From positions 2,852,001-2,916,000 of the forward strand of contig NZ_CP040128.1 of the NCBI RefSeq assembly GCF_007874125.1: a stretch of DNA of 64,000 nucleotides, in the 5' to 3' direction. Source of the DNA: Noviherbaspirillum sp. UKPF54 (lineage in GTDB: Bacteria; Pseudomonadota; Gammaproteobacteria; Burkholderiales; Burkholderiaceae_D). The notes under the pieces were generated by a model. The model did not search any database. It had not been told where the DNA came from and saw nothing but the letters and a program-made list of their open reading frames with translations. Made by a program: the position numbers and the translations under genes. Position 1 is the stretch's first letter; each line of letters opens with the position of its first letter. Positions 36,078 through 45,524 of the stretch are shown here, one piece after another.

Positions 36078-37181
36078 TCACGAGAAAATTCCCGCCTGAT
36101 CAAACCGCTTTTCCCAGGAATTGCTATGTCGGAAGGATGCAATTTCTGCTTCAGTGGTTCGGCTTGCCAGCGCCTGATCAATTGCCGCTTTCAAATCCGA
36201 GTCATGGTCGACCAACCAGACGCCATCCTTCTTCCCCCTAAGCTTCATTTCCCCGAAGTTCGAGCTCAGAATCGGCACGCCCAGAGCACGATATTCGTAA
36301 TATTTGATCGGATCAACCGACGAGGTAAGCGACGTCTTTTTGAAGGGAATTAATCCGACATCAAATTGCATCATCGCTATCAAGGCATTGTTGTGAGGTA
36401 GTGGCGGTTCCAGAACCACATTACGCGGTAGTGCGGAAGGCACCTGTCCGTACAGCGGGCCTATTAAACGGAATTTGGCATCCGGGCGTGCGCCGGCAAG
36501 GGCAAGCAGGAGCCCCCAATCGAACCATTGCGCAATTGTGCCAACATATCCGATTGTGGGTGGGCTGGCAAAATCTCTGTCCCTAGCTATCGGTGTGGCC
36601 GGCAGCCTATCCGACGCACAGGCATTGAGCACCAGGCGCACATCTTCGGACAAATGAGCCAACCTCTGTCGCAATGCGGACGATGAAGCCAACACGGTAG
36701 TCACCCCGCGCAATACCATAAGCTCCCGGCGCGACATTGCCCGGCGCGACCATCCTGTGTAGAAAGACGGGAAATCGTCCATCGCATCGTAGAATGAACA
36801 CGCGAATTTCTTATGTGCGAGAAGGGTCAAGGCCAATTCACTGGGCTTTCCGATCCCGAGCATTGTGGAACCGTCAGCGAAGCGCTCCGCTTCCATTAGC
36901 ACCGGGCGCCATAACATCTTATTGAGATTGCCTGAAAATGGAAGCGGCTCGACCGGGAGAGCCGTAGGCTTTACCACGTTTATCCAGCGGGGCGTCATAT
37001 CACCTGCCGAAGCTGAAGTCGGACGCTTGTTAAACAAGTCGGACAAAGCCGGCAAGCGCGTCGGATAAGGATCGATCCACAAAACTTCCCCACCGGTGCG
37101 CGCGTGAAAATACCTGATCAATTCATGGGGACGCTGCGAAAAGCTGTTCCAAGGGACCGGGGACAGGTATATCAATCGCAT
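36078..37181 (-). CDS. GT4-like (GT-B) glycosyltransferase
   Basis: 367-residue protein starting RLIYLSPVPWNSFSQRPHELIRYF. The GT-B C-terminal half has GYVGTIAQWFDWGLLLALA, FDVGLIPFKKTSL and DPIKYYEYRALGVPILSSNFGEMKL. The same landmarks (QRP near the start, GYYGAIAEWFD, DVCLLPFK, KVYEYLSAGKP) recur in residues 655-1015 of the fusion protein at 51340-55233, so the two are paralogous. Its start overlaps the wecB stop by 10 bases. Donor and acceptor are unknown. Confidence 0.85.
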   Translation of the reverse strand: MRLIYLSPVPWNSFSQRPHELIRYFHARTGGEVLWIDPYPTRLPALSDLFNKRPTSASAGDMTPRWINVVKPTALPVEPLPFSGNLNKMLWRPVLMEAERFADGSTMLGIGKPSELALTLLAHKKFACSFYDAMDDFPSFYTGWSRRAMSRRELMVLRGVTTVLASSSALRQRLAHLSEDVRLVLNACASDRLPATPIARDRDFASPPTIGYVGTIAQWFDWGLLLALAGARPDAKFRLIGPLYGQVPSALPRNVVLEPPLPHNNALIAMMQFDVGLIPFKKTSLTSSVDPIKYYEYRALGVPILSSNFGEMKLRGKKDGVWLVDHDSDLKAAIDQALASRTTEAEIASFRHSNSWEKRFDQAGIFS

Positions 37182-38281
37182 ACAGCGAAGTGCTCACGCA
37201 GAATGCCGGCAATTCGAGCAGCGGCGTGTCCGTCGCCGTATGGCGAAACGCCTCGCGCCATTTGCCTGTATGCCGCTTCATTATCCAGCAACGTCTGGGC
37301 CTGCCTGACGATCTCGGAAAAATCCGGCCCGACCAGACGTACCACTCCCTCTTGGACGGCCTCTGGTCGTTCAGTCTCGTGCCGAAGGACAAGTACGGGT
37401 TTACCTAAGGCCGGAGCCTCTTCTTGCACCCCACCGGAATCGCTCAGAATCAAATATGAGCGCTTCATCATTTCTACGAACGGCAGATAATCCAGCGGGT
37501 CACAAAGTTTGATTCGAGGGTGATTTCCAAGGATATTGTACGCAACATCCTTCACGTTTGGATTGGGATGCACAGGATAGACTACCTGAGTGTCAGGATT
37601 CCGCTCCACGAGCGCAAGAATGGCGCGACAAATGTTTTCGAAAGGTGCACCAAAGTTTTCCCGCCGATGTGCAGTAACGAGAATAGTACGTAACCCGGGA
37701 GCGAGATCGAACGGCAACTCGGTAGTTCGCTCTGCGACGCTGAGCAATGCATCGATTACGGTATTGCCAGTAACAAAAATATCTCGGTTGTCAATCCCTT
37801 CTTTCAAAAGATTTTGGCGCGAGCTTTCTGTTGGAGCAAAGTGCCACTTCGCCAGACGTCCGGCAACAACGCGGTTCATCTCTTCGGGAAAAGGGTTGGC
37901 CATATCACCGGTACGCAACCCTGCCTCGATATGGCCAAAAGGTATCTTGTGATAGAAACAGGCCAATGCAACCGTCATCACAGTCGTGGTGTCCCCTTGG
38001 GCCAAAACGGCATCAGGTTTTTCTGCCAGCAATACATCATCGAGATCAAGCAGCAGCCGGGCAGTCAACGTGATCAGTGCCTGATTCGGACGCATGATGT
38101 CCAAGTCAATATCAGGTTCGATCTCAAAGACACGAAGAACCTGGTCGAGTAAGTGCCGATGCTGGGCCGTCGCGAGCACCCTGCAATCAATATCAGCGCT
38201 CTTCTTTAATGCAAGGATTACGGGTGCCATTTTGATGGCTTCTGGGCGAGTTCCAACAACGCATATGACTTTACGCTTCAT
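37172..38281 (-). CDS. wecB: UDP-N-acetylglucosamine 2-epimerase (non-hydrolysing)
   Basis: 369-residue cytoplasmic enzyme converting UDP-GlcNAc to UDP-ManNAc. It opens KVICVVGTRPEAIKMAPVILAL and has VLAQGDTTTVMTVALACFY, HIEAGLRTGDMANPFPEEMNR, VTAHRRENFG and the UDP-binding SDSGGVQEEAPALGKPVLVLRHETERPE. All are diagnostic of WecB. No wecC-like dehydrogenase is seen next to it, so ManNAc itself, or a derivative made elsewhere, may enter the polymer. Gene order suggests cotranscription with the adjacent glycosyltransferase. Confidence 0.96.
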   Translation of the reverse strand: MKRKVICVVGTRPEAIKMAPVILALKKSADIDCRVLATAQHRHLLDQVLRVFEIEPDIDLDIMRPNQALITLTARLLLDLDDVLLAEKPDAVLAQGDTTTVMTVALACFYHKIPFGHIEAGLRTGDMANPFPEEMNRVVAGRLAKWHFAPTESSRQNLLKEGIDNRDIFVTGNTVIDALLSVAERTTELPFDLAPGLRTILVTAHRRENFGAPFENICRAILALVERNPDTQVVYPVHPNPNVKDVAYNILGNHPRIKLCDPLDYLPFVEMMKRSYLILSDSGGVQEEAPALGKPVLVLRHETERPEAVQEGVVRLVGPDFSEIVRQAQTLLDNEAAYRQMARGVSPYGDGHAAARIAGILREHFAVCD

Positions 38282-38326
38282 TACTTTCTTCTTCCGTTTT
38301 GAGCTTTTATGGCCGAGTCGGTCGTA

Positions 38327-39916
38327 CTACACGCGCTTAAAGATTAGCAATCCAACAGCTGGTACTGCTCTATACAACAAGAAGCCTTTTTCTATCATTT
38401 TCTGCAGCAAACATCTGTTCAACGTCTCTAACTGGTTCGTACCAAGATATGTGATAGCTCCAGCTACCGTGCTTACCCTGCCATTGTTAACTGCGCCCGA
38501 AATCACAACATAATTGGATGTATATATATCGATCGGATACAGTGAAAGGGACCTTGATCGGTACAGTACTGGCATTGCCCCCTCAATAGCACTAACCTTT
38601 ACTTTTGGTGGAATATCCACATCAAGAGTTTTTACCGCATCTAATGCAACTCTCTCGTAGGACTTATCCGGCCTAAAGTAGAAACGATACATTTTTGCGA
38701 AAACGTTATCTTTTGTTGATGCAAATGAAGGGTCCTCAAATCCTCCAGTAAAAGGATTAATTCGTGCACTTGCTGTAGATACAAACGCAACAATTCCTAC
38801 TAACAATAGAAATCTCGAAGCGCGACCATGAAAACGATTCAAGATCTGGATATAACCTATCATCGCCACAAAGATAATGAAGGGCATGTACATCGCATGG
38901 TAATGAGTAGTCCACCCATTCAGCTCCGCGCCTCCAATGGAAATCAATATGTTTGGCGCAATTGCACCTAGCGCAAGAGCAATATACCGAGCACCAGCAA
39001 ATGGAATGAACAATCCAAGAAAGAGCACGTTAACCGCAATGAAAGCTGACCATCCCGGCGCATGGAACCGTCCTGATGGGTCGCTAAATGTGGTAAGCGC
39101 TTTCGATAAAAGTCCACCGCCCTCTTCCAGTCCAGCGAAAAAGAATTTGAAGTATATGAAAAGGTAAGCTCCAAGTAATACCAGAAGCGATAGCAAAATA
39201 TTTCTGACGACAGCATTCTTCCTCGCTTGAGGAAAGAAAAACAGAAAAAAGGCAACTGTTCCGATCATCATAAGCGTAGCGCGTTCCGTAAACGCGGCGG
39301 CGGCTACCACTGACGCAACCATGCCTAATAAGAGATATGGATTTGTTTGGCCCTTGGCTGTTTGCACTACACGATGCATGAAGCAAAGTGACAATAGTGC
39401 AAACGGCATATAAAGCCTATCAAGGTAATAATCACCCACACTGGAATTCGACCAAGCCGGATAGAGAGCAATGCATACCGTGAAAATAAAACTTGGCCCG
39501 ATACCGATCCCTCGAGATCTTAAAAAGAAGAAAGGAACAACTAGTAACAGAATATGCGCCAGCGCGTTTAAGAAGGCAAAAGAAGACTCTGGGCCTACCG
39601 CCTTAGCCAGAAGCGCGATAGGATAAAGCGCAAAATAGGCATGGTTGTTAATAACATTGTACGGAGATAGAGTCTTTCTTTCCCAATCTGATTGACACAG
39701 CTTCTCAATTGGAGCCTCAAATGTTTCTCTTAGATCTACATATGTGCTTACCGTTTGAGATACAGGTCGTCCACTGTCTAAAATGTTTAAGGTGCTTTCA
39801 AACAGAAAGACCGAGTCGAGATGCTTTAATGCTGTTGTACGATAGAAAAAATTGGCAACGCTGATGACCAGAATTGCGCTCGCTGCTACGAGAATCCATT
39901 TTTCAATAGTTCTCAT
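38327..39916 (-). CDS. Large membrane protein, GT-C/GtrC-like (first Gtr cassette)
   Basis: 529-residue integral membrane protein of unrecognised family with roughly eleven hydrophobic helices, beginning with a helix at residues 8-26, and a C-terminal periplasmic segment (about 400-529). An acidic pair/aromatic stretch near the first periplasmic loop (STYVDLRETFEAPIEKLCQSDWE) is where GT-C enzymes keep catalytic residues, but this is weak. Context is informative: the ATG overlaps the stop of the GtrB-like GT2 gene by 4 bases, and a gtrA gene precedes that. This is the layout of O-antigen-modifying gtrABC cassettes, in which the third protein transfers the flipped sugar to the polymer. Low GC relative to the first 34 kb. 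Confidence 0.7.
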   Translation of the reverse strand: MRTIEKWILVAASAILVISVANFFYRTTALKHLDSVFLFESTLNILDSGRPVSQTVSTYVDLRETFEAPIEKLCQSDWERKTLSPYNVINNHAYFALYPIALLAKAVGPESSFAFLNALAHILLLVVPFFFLRSRGIGIGPSFIFTVCIALYPAWSNSSVGDYYLDRLYMPFALLSLCFMHRVVQTAKGQTNPYLLLGMVASVVAAAAFTERATLMMIGTVAFFLFFFPQARKNAVVRNILLSLLVLLGAYLFIYFKFFFAGLEEGGGLLSKALTTFSDPSGRFHAPGWSAFIAVNVLFLGLFIPFAGARYIALALGAIAPNILISIGGAELNGWTTHYHAMYMPFIIFVAMIGYIQILNRFHGRASRFLLLVGIVAFVSTASARINPFTGGFEDPSFASTKDNVFAKMYRFYFRPDKSYERVALDAVKTLDVDIPPKVKVSAIEGAMPVLYRSRSLSLYPIDIYTSNYVVISGAVNNGRVSTVAGAITYLGTNQLETLNRCLLQKMIEKGFLLYRAVPAVGLLIFKRV

Positions 39917-40935
39917 TGCAAGTTAGACCCAATAGCCAAAGAAGAAAGTGGCGATCCGCATGGGTCAGTAGCCAGAAGTTGGCGTTCGATGATATATAAA
40001 GGCCGCCTTTTTACCTCATCGTAGATACGCCATTGATACTCTCCGATTACCCCGAGCATCATCATGATCAAACCACCGACAAACAGAAGAACTACCATAA
40101 TTGGCGCCCAGCCAGAAAACGGTGTTTGGTGTTGGAACCATGCAGCCACAATGACCAAGGCATATAGCAGGCCACCGGAAGCCGTTAGGAGCCCAAGCGC
40201 TGACATCATCCGAATAGGCAAATACGATGAGTCCAGAATTAAATCTGTAAAATATTTGAACTTCTTTGCAAATGTCCAGCCCGACTTTCCATGGCGCCTA
40301 CGTTCTCTTGTATAAGGAATGAATGTCGTTGGCAATCCTAGCCAAAGAACGTCTCCCTGAAAAAAGCGATGTCTGCCATGGAATGACCGAAGCACGTCGG
40401 TAGCACGGCGACTTAAGAGCAAATAATCAAACCCCCCTACGGGAATTCGCGGATTTGCGCGACGTGCAAATCCGTACGCAATTCGAGAAAACACAGTTGC
40501 GGCTGCATCATCGTCTCTGCTTGCTCGGTGTGCAATTACAATTTCTTGCCCTTGCTCCCATTGAGCCACCATCTCAGCCATAAGACTGACAGGATCTTGT
40601 AGATCCGCTGAAATCGTAATAACTGCATCGCCCCGCGCTGACTCGTAGCCGGCCAGGATCGCATTAACCTGTCCAAAGTTTCGCGAAAGTTTAACGAGAC
40701 TCACATACTGCGGATGCTCGGCACGAACGCGTTGAAGAGCATCCCAAGATCCATCATTGGAACCATCATCCACAAATACTACTTCGACATCTAAATGAGG
40801 AAAACTCTGCGCGTGAACTTTAAGAATTCGCAGACAGGTCTCCTCGACCGTCTCACTATTCCTAAATACTGGCACAACAACTGAAACCCGCCTTTTCCTA
40901 TTAACACCTTCGTCGCCGAAAACGAACTCACTCAT
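39913..40935 (-). CDS. GtrB-like GT2 glycosyltransferase (polyprenyl-phosphate sugar synthase)
   Basis: 340-residue protein with a cytoplasmic GT2 domain (RRVSVVVPVFRNSETVEETC, VEVVFVDDGSNDGSWDAL, ITISADLQDPVSLM with the DLQD metal site) followed by two membrane helices (about 250-272 and 282-305). This is the DPM1/GtrB/ArnC type, which charges undecaprenyl phosphate with a hexose from a nucleotide sugar. It lies two bases after gtrA and overlaps the large membrane protein gene by 4, so the three form a modification cassette. The sugar is not predictable. Confidence 0.9.
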   Translation of the reverse strand: MSEFVFGDEGVNRKRRVSVVVPVFRNSETVEETCLRILKVHAQSFPHLDVEVVFVDDGSNDGSWDALQRVRAEHPQYVSLVKLSRNFGQVNAILAGYESARGDAVITISADLQDPVSLMAEMVAQWEQGQEIVIAHRASRDDDAAATVFSRIAYGFARRANPRIPVGGFDYLLLSRRATDVLRSFHGRHRFFQGDVLWLGLPTTFIPYTRERRRHGKSGWTFAKKFKYFTDLILDSSYLPIRMMSALGLLTASGGLLYALVIVAAWFQHQTPFSGWAPIMVVLLFVGGLIMMMLGVIGEYQWRIYDEVKRRPLYIIERQLLATDPCGSPLSSLAIGSNLQ

Positions 40936-40937
40936 GT

Positions 40938-41321
40938 TTACCTGAAAGAAAAATATCTGTGCCCTAAATAGGTGAGAGCGGTAATAATTACTACCGAGGC
41001 CGCTTGTGCGGGCATCACCTCCACACCTGATTCAACAAACAAACTCAAAACTAAAGCATTGCCCATCATTCCACCTAGATTAACCAGAAAAAAGCGCCAA
41101 TATTCTTGGCGCCATGGAGCGGTTGAGCGAAAAACGATATATCGTTGACCAAGATATGCATGGGTAATCGAAAACAAATAGGTTATACCCAAAGTCACTA
41201 AATAATGGGCTACAGAGCCCAATACCCGGTTAACAAGATAGAAAATTAAATAACCGACAAGAGTATTGTAAAGACCAATTATCAAATATCGCAGTACGTG
41301 CCGCATTCTACTAGAACTCAT
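40938..41321 (-). CDS. GtrA-family membrane flippase
   Basis: 127-residue protein with four membrane helices typical of GtrA (VLRYLIIGLYNTLVGYLIFY, VLGSVAHYLVTLGITYLFSIT, then two more), ending YLGHRYFSF as is usual in the family. GtrA-type proteins are thought to flip undecaprenyl-phosphate-linked sugars to the periplasm. The ATG at 41321 fits the family N-terminus; in-frame sequence upstream is not conserved. First gene of this Gtr cassette, directly downstream of a decayed IS. Confidence 0.88.
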   Translation of the reverse strand: MSSSRMRHVLRYLIIGLYNTLVGYLIFYLVNRVLGSVAHYLVTLGITYLFSITHAYLGQRYIVFRSTAPWRQEYWRFFLVNLGGMMGNALVLSLFVESGVEVMPAQAASVVIITALTYLGHRYFSFR

Positions 41322-41440
41322 TTCATAAATACCGGCCTGCGTGAATTTCAGGCAAAGCCGTTTCTGAAATAACAAGCGGGCAGTTTCTTACAGATGGACA
41401 ATAGAAAACACTATCCTCCTCGATTCTGCAGCCCCAAAGG

Positions 41441-42145
41441 GAGGCAGATGTGCGTAACAGGCCGGTCGAGCATGACGATCGGGCCGTTATAGATGGCGTT
41501 GTATGGGAGTTGCGTATCGGAGCTGATCGGTTTCCGTGATATGCCACCTGCTTACGCGGTTTCAACCAGTGGATCGAGAATGACGCGCTACGGCACTTGC
41601 TCAAAGCCTTGACGCTGGACCTGCAGGCAAGAGGCGAGATCAATCTGTCCGAATGTTTCATCGCTGACACCTTTGTGATAGTGAAAAAAAGGAGGGCGCA
41701 AGGTGGGAAAGACTGAGCGCGGTAAAAGAAAGAAGCTCGTGGCCATTGGGCACGCTGCAGGTCTTCGTCTCGCTGTGCGCACGATGGTTTTTGCTAGCAA
41801 GCATCAAGTTGCCCTTGTCGACGCTACCATCAATGCACCAGTTACAGTAGTACTGCCCGAGCGAGTTGTTGGGGAATTGTGCCCGCAACAAGGATCCACT
41901 CTATGAAAAGCTCGCTGCCGATGAGATTGAACTAATCGCGCCACACAGAAAAAAACGCGTCAAGCGGTCCACACAGGATGCGTTGTGTTCTGCGCTGATA
42001 CAAGCGGCGATGGAAGATTGAACGCCTGTTTGCATGCATGAGCAAATTCCGACAGATACTGACCAACTAGGAGTACAAAGATCATCAGTTTACCGACTTC
42101 ATTCATCTCGCTTGTTCTATGATCTTGCTTCGCAGGTATTTATGA
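41441..42145 (+). pseudogene. Decayed IS5-family transposase
   Basis: Plus-strand remnant reading, across several frames, the conserved IS5-family blocks in order: RPVEHDDRAVIDGVVWELRIGADRFP, FNQWIENDALRHLLKALTLDL, LSECFIADTFVIVKK, KTERGKRKKLVAIGHAAGLRLAV (41703 on), LIAPHRKKRVKRSTQD and finally RRWKIERLFACMSKFRQILTN, HLACSMILLRRYL. At least two frameshifts and several stops (for example after RFP near 41522 and after ILTN near 42069) rule out function. It occupies most of the 858-base gene-free gap 41322-42179, opposite to the island genes; no terminal repeats were identified. The group within IS5 (IS427-like) is a guess. Confidence 0.85.
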
Positions 42146-42179
42146 AATGAGTTCTAGTAGACGGTGGAAATTTTTAATT

Positions 42180-42761
42180 TTACTTATCGAGCCGATTTAA
42201 TTCTTGCCATAATTGTTTTTCCAATTCCAAAAAGTTTTTCAATCGTTCTTTTATTCGATGAGCCGGAGTTCCAGCATAAACACCAAAGGGACTGCAATCG
42301 CTATTCACCAGACTTAATGCGCCAACCGCCACTCCTTCTCCTATTGTCACGCCCGGGAGAATAACTGTGCCGCTACCAACAATGGAATGTTTGCATATTT
42401 TCACTTCAGCACTTCGCACCGCGGTAAAACGAGCGGGAACGGTTGGATTTGTCATTGCTCGTCCAGAATAATCATCATTACTCGAATAAATACTGACGCG
42501 AGACGAGATATTGGCGAAATCTTCCAAAATTACACGTCCTCGACCGATAATTGAACTGTATGCACCAATATGAATGTAGTCTCCTAAAACAATTCCACCG
42601 TCCCCAGCAGAGAGGATGCAAAAGTCATCAATTCGAACATGGCTGCCAAGTGATATCTGGGCAGCACCGTATATTGATGCTTTTCGCGAAAGACAAACAT
42701 GCTCACCTAGTGCATGGAACCCCAACGATCGTAATTCTTCTTCAGAGTAGTATGAGTTCAC
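42180..42761 (-). CDS. Hexapeptide-repeat acyltransferase
   Basis: 193-residue left-handed beta-helix protein with hexapeptide repeats (SLGSHVRIDDFCILSAGDGGIVLGDYIHIGAYSSIIGRGRVILEDFANI; later SIVGSGTVILPGVTIGEGVAVGALSLVNSD) and the end motif GVYAGTPAHRIKER common to sugar O- or N-acetyltransferases. Its ATG overlaps the DegT-type aminotransferase stop by 4 bases. Such pairs usually make an N-acetylated amino sugar, as in Qui3NAc, Fuc3NAc or Qui4NAc synthesis. The precise product is inferred only as an acylated amino sugar. Confidence 0.88.
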   Translation of the reverse strand: MNSYYSEEELRSLGFHALGEHVCLSRKASIYGAAQISLGSHVRIDDFCILSAGDGGIVLGDYIHIGAYSSIIGRGRVILEDFANISSRVSIYSSNDDYSGRAMTNPTVPARFTAVRSAEVKICKHSIVGSGTVILPGVTIGEGVAVGALSLVNSDCSPFGVYAGTPAHRIKERLKNFLELEKQLWQELNRLDK

Positions 42762-43867
42762 TTCGCTTCCCGCACGATGTTGATGATTCTCTCCTGATCG
42801 GCTAGCGCAAGGTCAGGGTAGATTGGCAAGCAAAGAACCTCTTCCGCAATTCTTTTTGCTTTCGTTAATTTTCCCGGCATCGCTGAAGGCAGCCCACGAT
42901 ACATCGGCATCTCACTAATTAATGGATAAAAATAGCGCCGGGATAATATGCCTTCTTCCTTTAGCCGCAGGTAAAGTGTGTCTCGCGACAATGGATATGA
43001 ATCATTCACCAGAATAGGGAAATACGAATAGTTCTGTGTGGCATTTGGGTTTGGCTGGAAAGCAGTTATCCCAGCAATGCCAGCAAGGTCCCTACGATAT
43101 AGATCATCGATTTGACGCCGCGCATTAATAGCCCTATCAAGATAGCGTAATTGCAATACTCCAAATGCGGCTTGCACTTCGTTCATTTTCCCGTTAATAC
43201 CCGGAGCAACAACCGTCACCTCGTCGGCAAAACCAAAATTTTTCAAGTAATCAATTCGTTGTTTTGTTTTTGCGTCCGGACAGATGATCGCCCCACCTTC
43301 AAAGGTATTGAAAACCTTTGTTGCATGGAAGCTCAGCACAGACAAATCTCCATGCTTGAGTAGTGATTCGCCTTTGTATCGAATGCCAAATGCGTGTGCT
43401 GCATCATAAATCACCCTTAATCCATAAGTATCCGCAATCTTTTGAATTCTCTCCACATCGCAGGGATTGCCATAGCAGTGGACCGGCATGATCGCGGTAG
43501 TTGCTGGCGTAATCGCGGCCTCGATTGCGCTCGCATCGAGGTTAAAAGAAGCTGGATCAATATCAACGAAAACTGGCTTAATGTTATTCCATAGCAATGA
43601 ATGTGCTGTCGCAACAAATGAATAAGGTGTTGTAATGACCTCACCGGAGATTCGTAATGATTGCAGTGCAGTAACAAGAGCAATTGTTCCATTCGAAAAC
43701 AATGACAAATATTCGACACCAAGATAATCTGCCAACTCTTGCTCGAGCCTCTGGTGAAATGCGCCTGCGTTCGTAAGCCATTTTGATTCCCAAATTTCAG
43801 AAAGATATGGAATAAATTCCTCCAATGGGGGCATAAAAGGCTGTGTCACTGGGATAGGACGACTCAC
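42758..43867 (-). CDS. DegT/DnrJ/EryC1/StrS-family sugar aminotransferase
   Basis: 369-residue PLP-dependent enzyme that aminates a keto sugar nucleotide. I choose the GTG at 43867 because AAGGAG lies 5 bases upstream and the family N-terminus (RPIPVTQPFMPPLEEF) starts there; an ATG at 43945 would overlap the preceding gene by 17 bases. Landmarks: LFSNGTIALVTALQSLRISGEVITTPYSF, VYDAAHAFGIRY region with the PLP-stacking Asp, and the Schiff-base Lys in SFHATKVFNTFEGGAIIC. Paired with the acyltransferase downstream. The substrate may be the dTDP-4-keto sugar made by RfbA/RfbB at 57-61 kb, as in related pathways. Confidence 0.92.
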   Translation of the reverse strand: MSRPIPVTQPFMPPLEEFIPYLSEIWESKWLTNAGAFHQRLEQELADYLGVEYLSLFSNGTIALVTALQSLRISGEVITTPYSFVATAHSLLWNNIKPVFVDIDPASFNLDASAIEAAITPATTAIMPVHCYGNPCDVERIQKIADTYGLRVIYDAAHAFGIRYKGESLLKHGDLSVLSFHATKVFNTFEGGAIICPDAKTKQRIDYLKNFGFADEVTVVAPGINGKMNEVQAAFGVLQLRYLDRAINARRQIDDLYRRDLAGIAGITAFQPNPNATQNYSYFPILVNDSYPLSRDTLYLRLKEEGILSRRYFYPLISEMPMYRGLPSAMPGKLTKAKRIAEEVLCLPIYPDLALADQERIINIVREAK

Positions 43868-43928
43868 ATTAACTCCTTGCGCTCTTTTAATATCAGTTGT
43901 TTTGCACTGGACTCTATTTCGAGTCGCT

Positions 43929-45524
43929 CTATTTTTGAATACCATGCCACTGTAATGCTAATGCCCGCGCAATGCGGTCAGCATTTGCCATAACAGTCAA
44001 CGTATGGGATTTCTCAGAAAGCGCTGGCAGACAAGCCCCGTCCACAATGTGCACACCAGAAAATCCGTACAATGCACCCATTAGATCTGTTTCCCCAGAG
44101 TCAGGCTTCTTTCGCATCGGCAATGTGCCGGCGTAATGAATATCTCCCCCAGGACGTCCAACCGTAAAGCTCATCGGTAACAAAAATGCACCAAGTTGCC
44201 AGTAGGCTTTGCGCAATCGAGCGGCCGCGTCGCCCAACAGACCCGATACGCTCTCCGAATAAGCTCCTTCGAGGTGAAGCGAACCATCTTCATTAAGTAC
44301 TGCCTTGTTGTTAGAAAGATGGCCGGGCAAGAAGAGGTTACCTACAAGGCATGAGCTCAATAGATTCTTCAGCAGATCTACCCCGTATCGCCGCCTTAGA
44401 GGTAAATGACAAGCGAACTCGGCAACAGGGATACCGGTTGTTGCGAACGTTGATCCAAATCCTGAGATAGTGTCTTGAATCGCCAGAGAGAATGATAGCT
44501 GCCCCAAACCAAAACCACTCGTCCGCGCGGCACCGAACATCCGAGGCATCCACAGGAGAAATGCGGCGGTTGGACAAGAAAGCAAACGAACAGGATTAGA
44601 AGACTTAAGCAACCGAAGAGCAAGACGAGTTGTGGCTAAGGTTCCTGCCGCCAGCAATATTTTTCGGCCAGTAGCACTGCGACAAACATTGCCTTCTTTC
44701 TGGATTCCGCAAACGCTCCAGTGTTTACCGACTCTTTGGATATCTCCAACAACCAATCCGCTTTCATATTGAAAATTCTCAAATTGACGCAGCATCGCTA
44801 TTTCATCTGCAGCGTTATACAAGGCACGCCGCGCACACCCCCACAAACAGTTCGAGGAATTATTGCAGGCTTTACGTCCCGCGTGCTCATCACTTAGCAC
44901 CGCAACACGGGAGCGCCCCAAGCGAAAGCCTAAAGGCGCAAGCTTCTTCCTTTGCTTTGTATAGTTAGCGTAAAGACTTTGATGCGCAGCATCTAATGCT
45001 ATCGGAGGCTGTGCCCAAGGGTCCAATCCAAAATACTCTGACAGATCATCATCGTTGGCGCCGCTAACTCCTATCCGCCTCGCGACTACCTTATAGGACT
45101 TGAATATGTCCGAAGATGGGAAAGGGAATTGCGCCAGTTCTGCGTCAGACAATCTTGCAACGCCGCAGCCCCACGCATTAGACAGGCCGCCGGGCGCAAG
45201 CGACCCTATTGCTGCAAAGTCTCGCCCCTCAACACGATTCAGCGTTGAAAAATTCCTAAACACGAATTCATGGGCCGGGGCGCGGAGCTTAGGAGACACC
45301 GCCTCCCGCATTTGCAACGCGTGAAAATCCTCCCCAATCATCCATTTCCACTGCTCCTTGTCCTGAATCCTCGCATCCAAGAACGATTGCATGGGCGGGG
45401 CAATATTCGTTTGCTCTCCGCCATCTACCATTAATACACGAAGTCCAGCTTCTACCAAAGGAAATGCAGCCGATACGCCAGCAGGACCGCTTCCAACAAT
45501 AACAATATCGAAATCAGCGTCCAT
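43929..45524 (-). CDS. GMC-type FAD-dependent oxidoreductase
   Basis: 531-residue flavoprotein. The ADP-binding motif is at the extreme N-terminus (FDIVIVGSGPAGVSAAFPL, GxGxxG). A GMC-like middle segment includes GSLAPGGLSNAWGCGVARL, and the C-terminal block IVDGACLPALSEKSHTLTVMANADRIA carries the expected active-site-region histidine. Cysteine-rich CNNSSNCLWGCARR lies near residues 215-228. GMC enzymes oxidise alcohol groups; in a polysaccharide island this could act on a sugar or lipid-linked sugar, but no characterised example is known to me for this sequence. Its ATG overlaps the stop of the extended epimerase gene by one base (TAATG), suggesting a functional pair. Confidence 0.82.
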   Translation of the reverse strand: MDADFDIVIVGSGPAGVSAAFPLVEAGLRVLMVDGGEQTNIAPPMQSFLDARIQDKEQWKWMIGEDFHALQMREAVSPKLRAPAHEFVFRNFSTLNRVEGRDFAAIGSLAPGGLSNAWGCGVARLSDAELAQFPFPSSDIFKSYKVVARRIGVSGANDDDLSEYFGLDPWAQPPIALDAAHQSLYANYTKQRKKLAPLGFRLGRSRVAVLSDEHAGRKACNNSSNCLWGCARRALYNAADEIAMLRQFENFQYESGLVVGDIQRVGKHWSVCGIQKEGNVCRSATGRKILLAAGTLATTRLALRLLKSSNPVRLLSCPTAAFLLWMPRMFGAARTSGFGLGQLSFSLAIQDTISGFGSTFATTGIPVAEFACHLPLRRRYGVDLLKNLLSSCLVGNLFLPGHLSNNKAVLNEDGSLHLEGAYSESVSGLLGDAAARLRKAYWQLGAFLLPMSFTVGRPGGDIHYAGTLPMRKKPDSGETDLMGALYGFSGVHIVDGACLPALSEKSHTLTVMANADRIARALALQWHGIQK

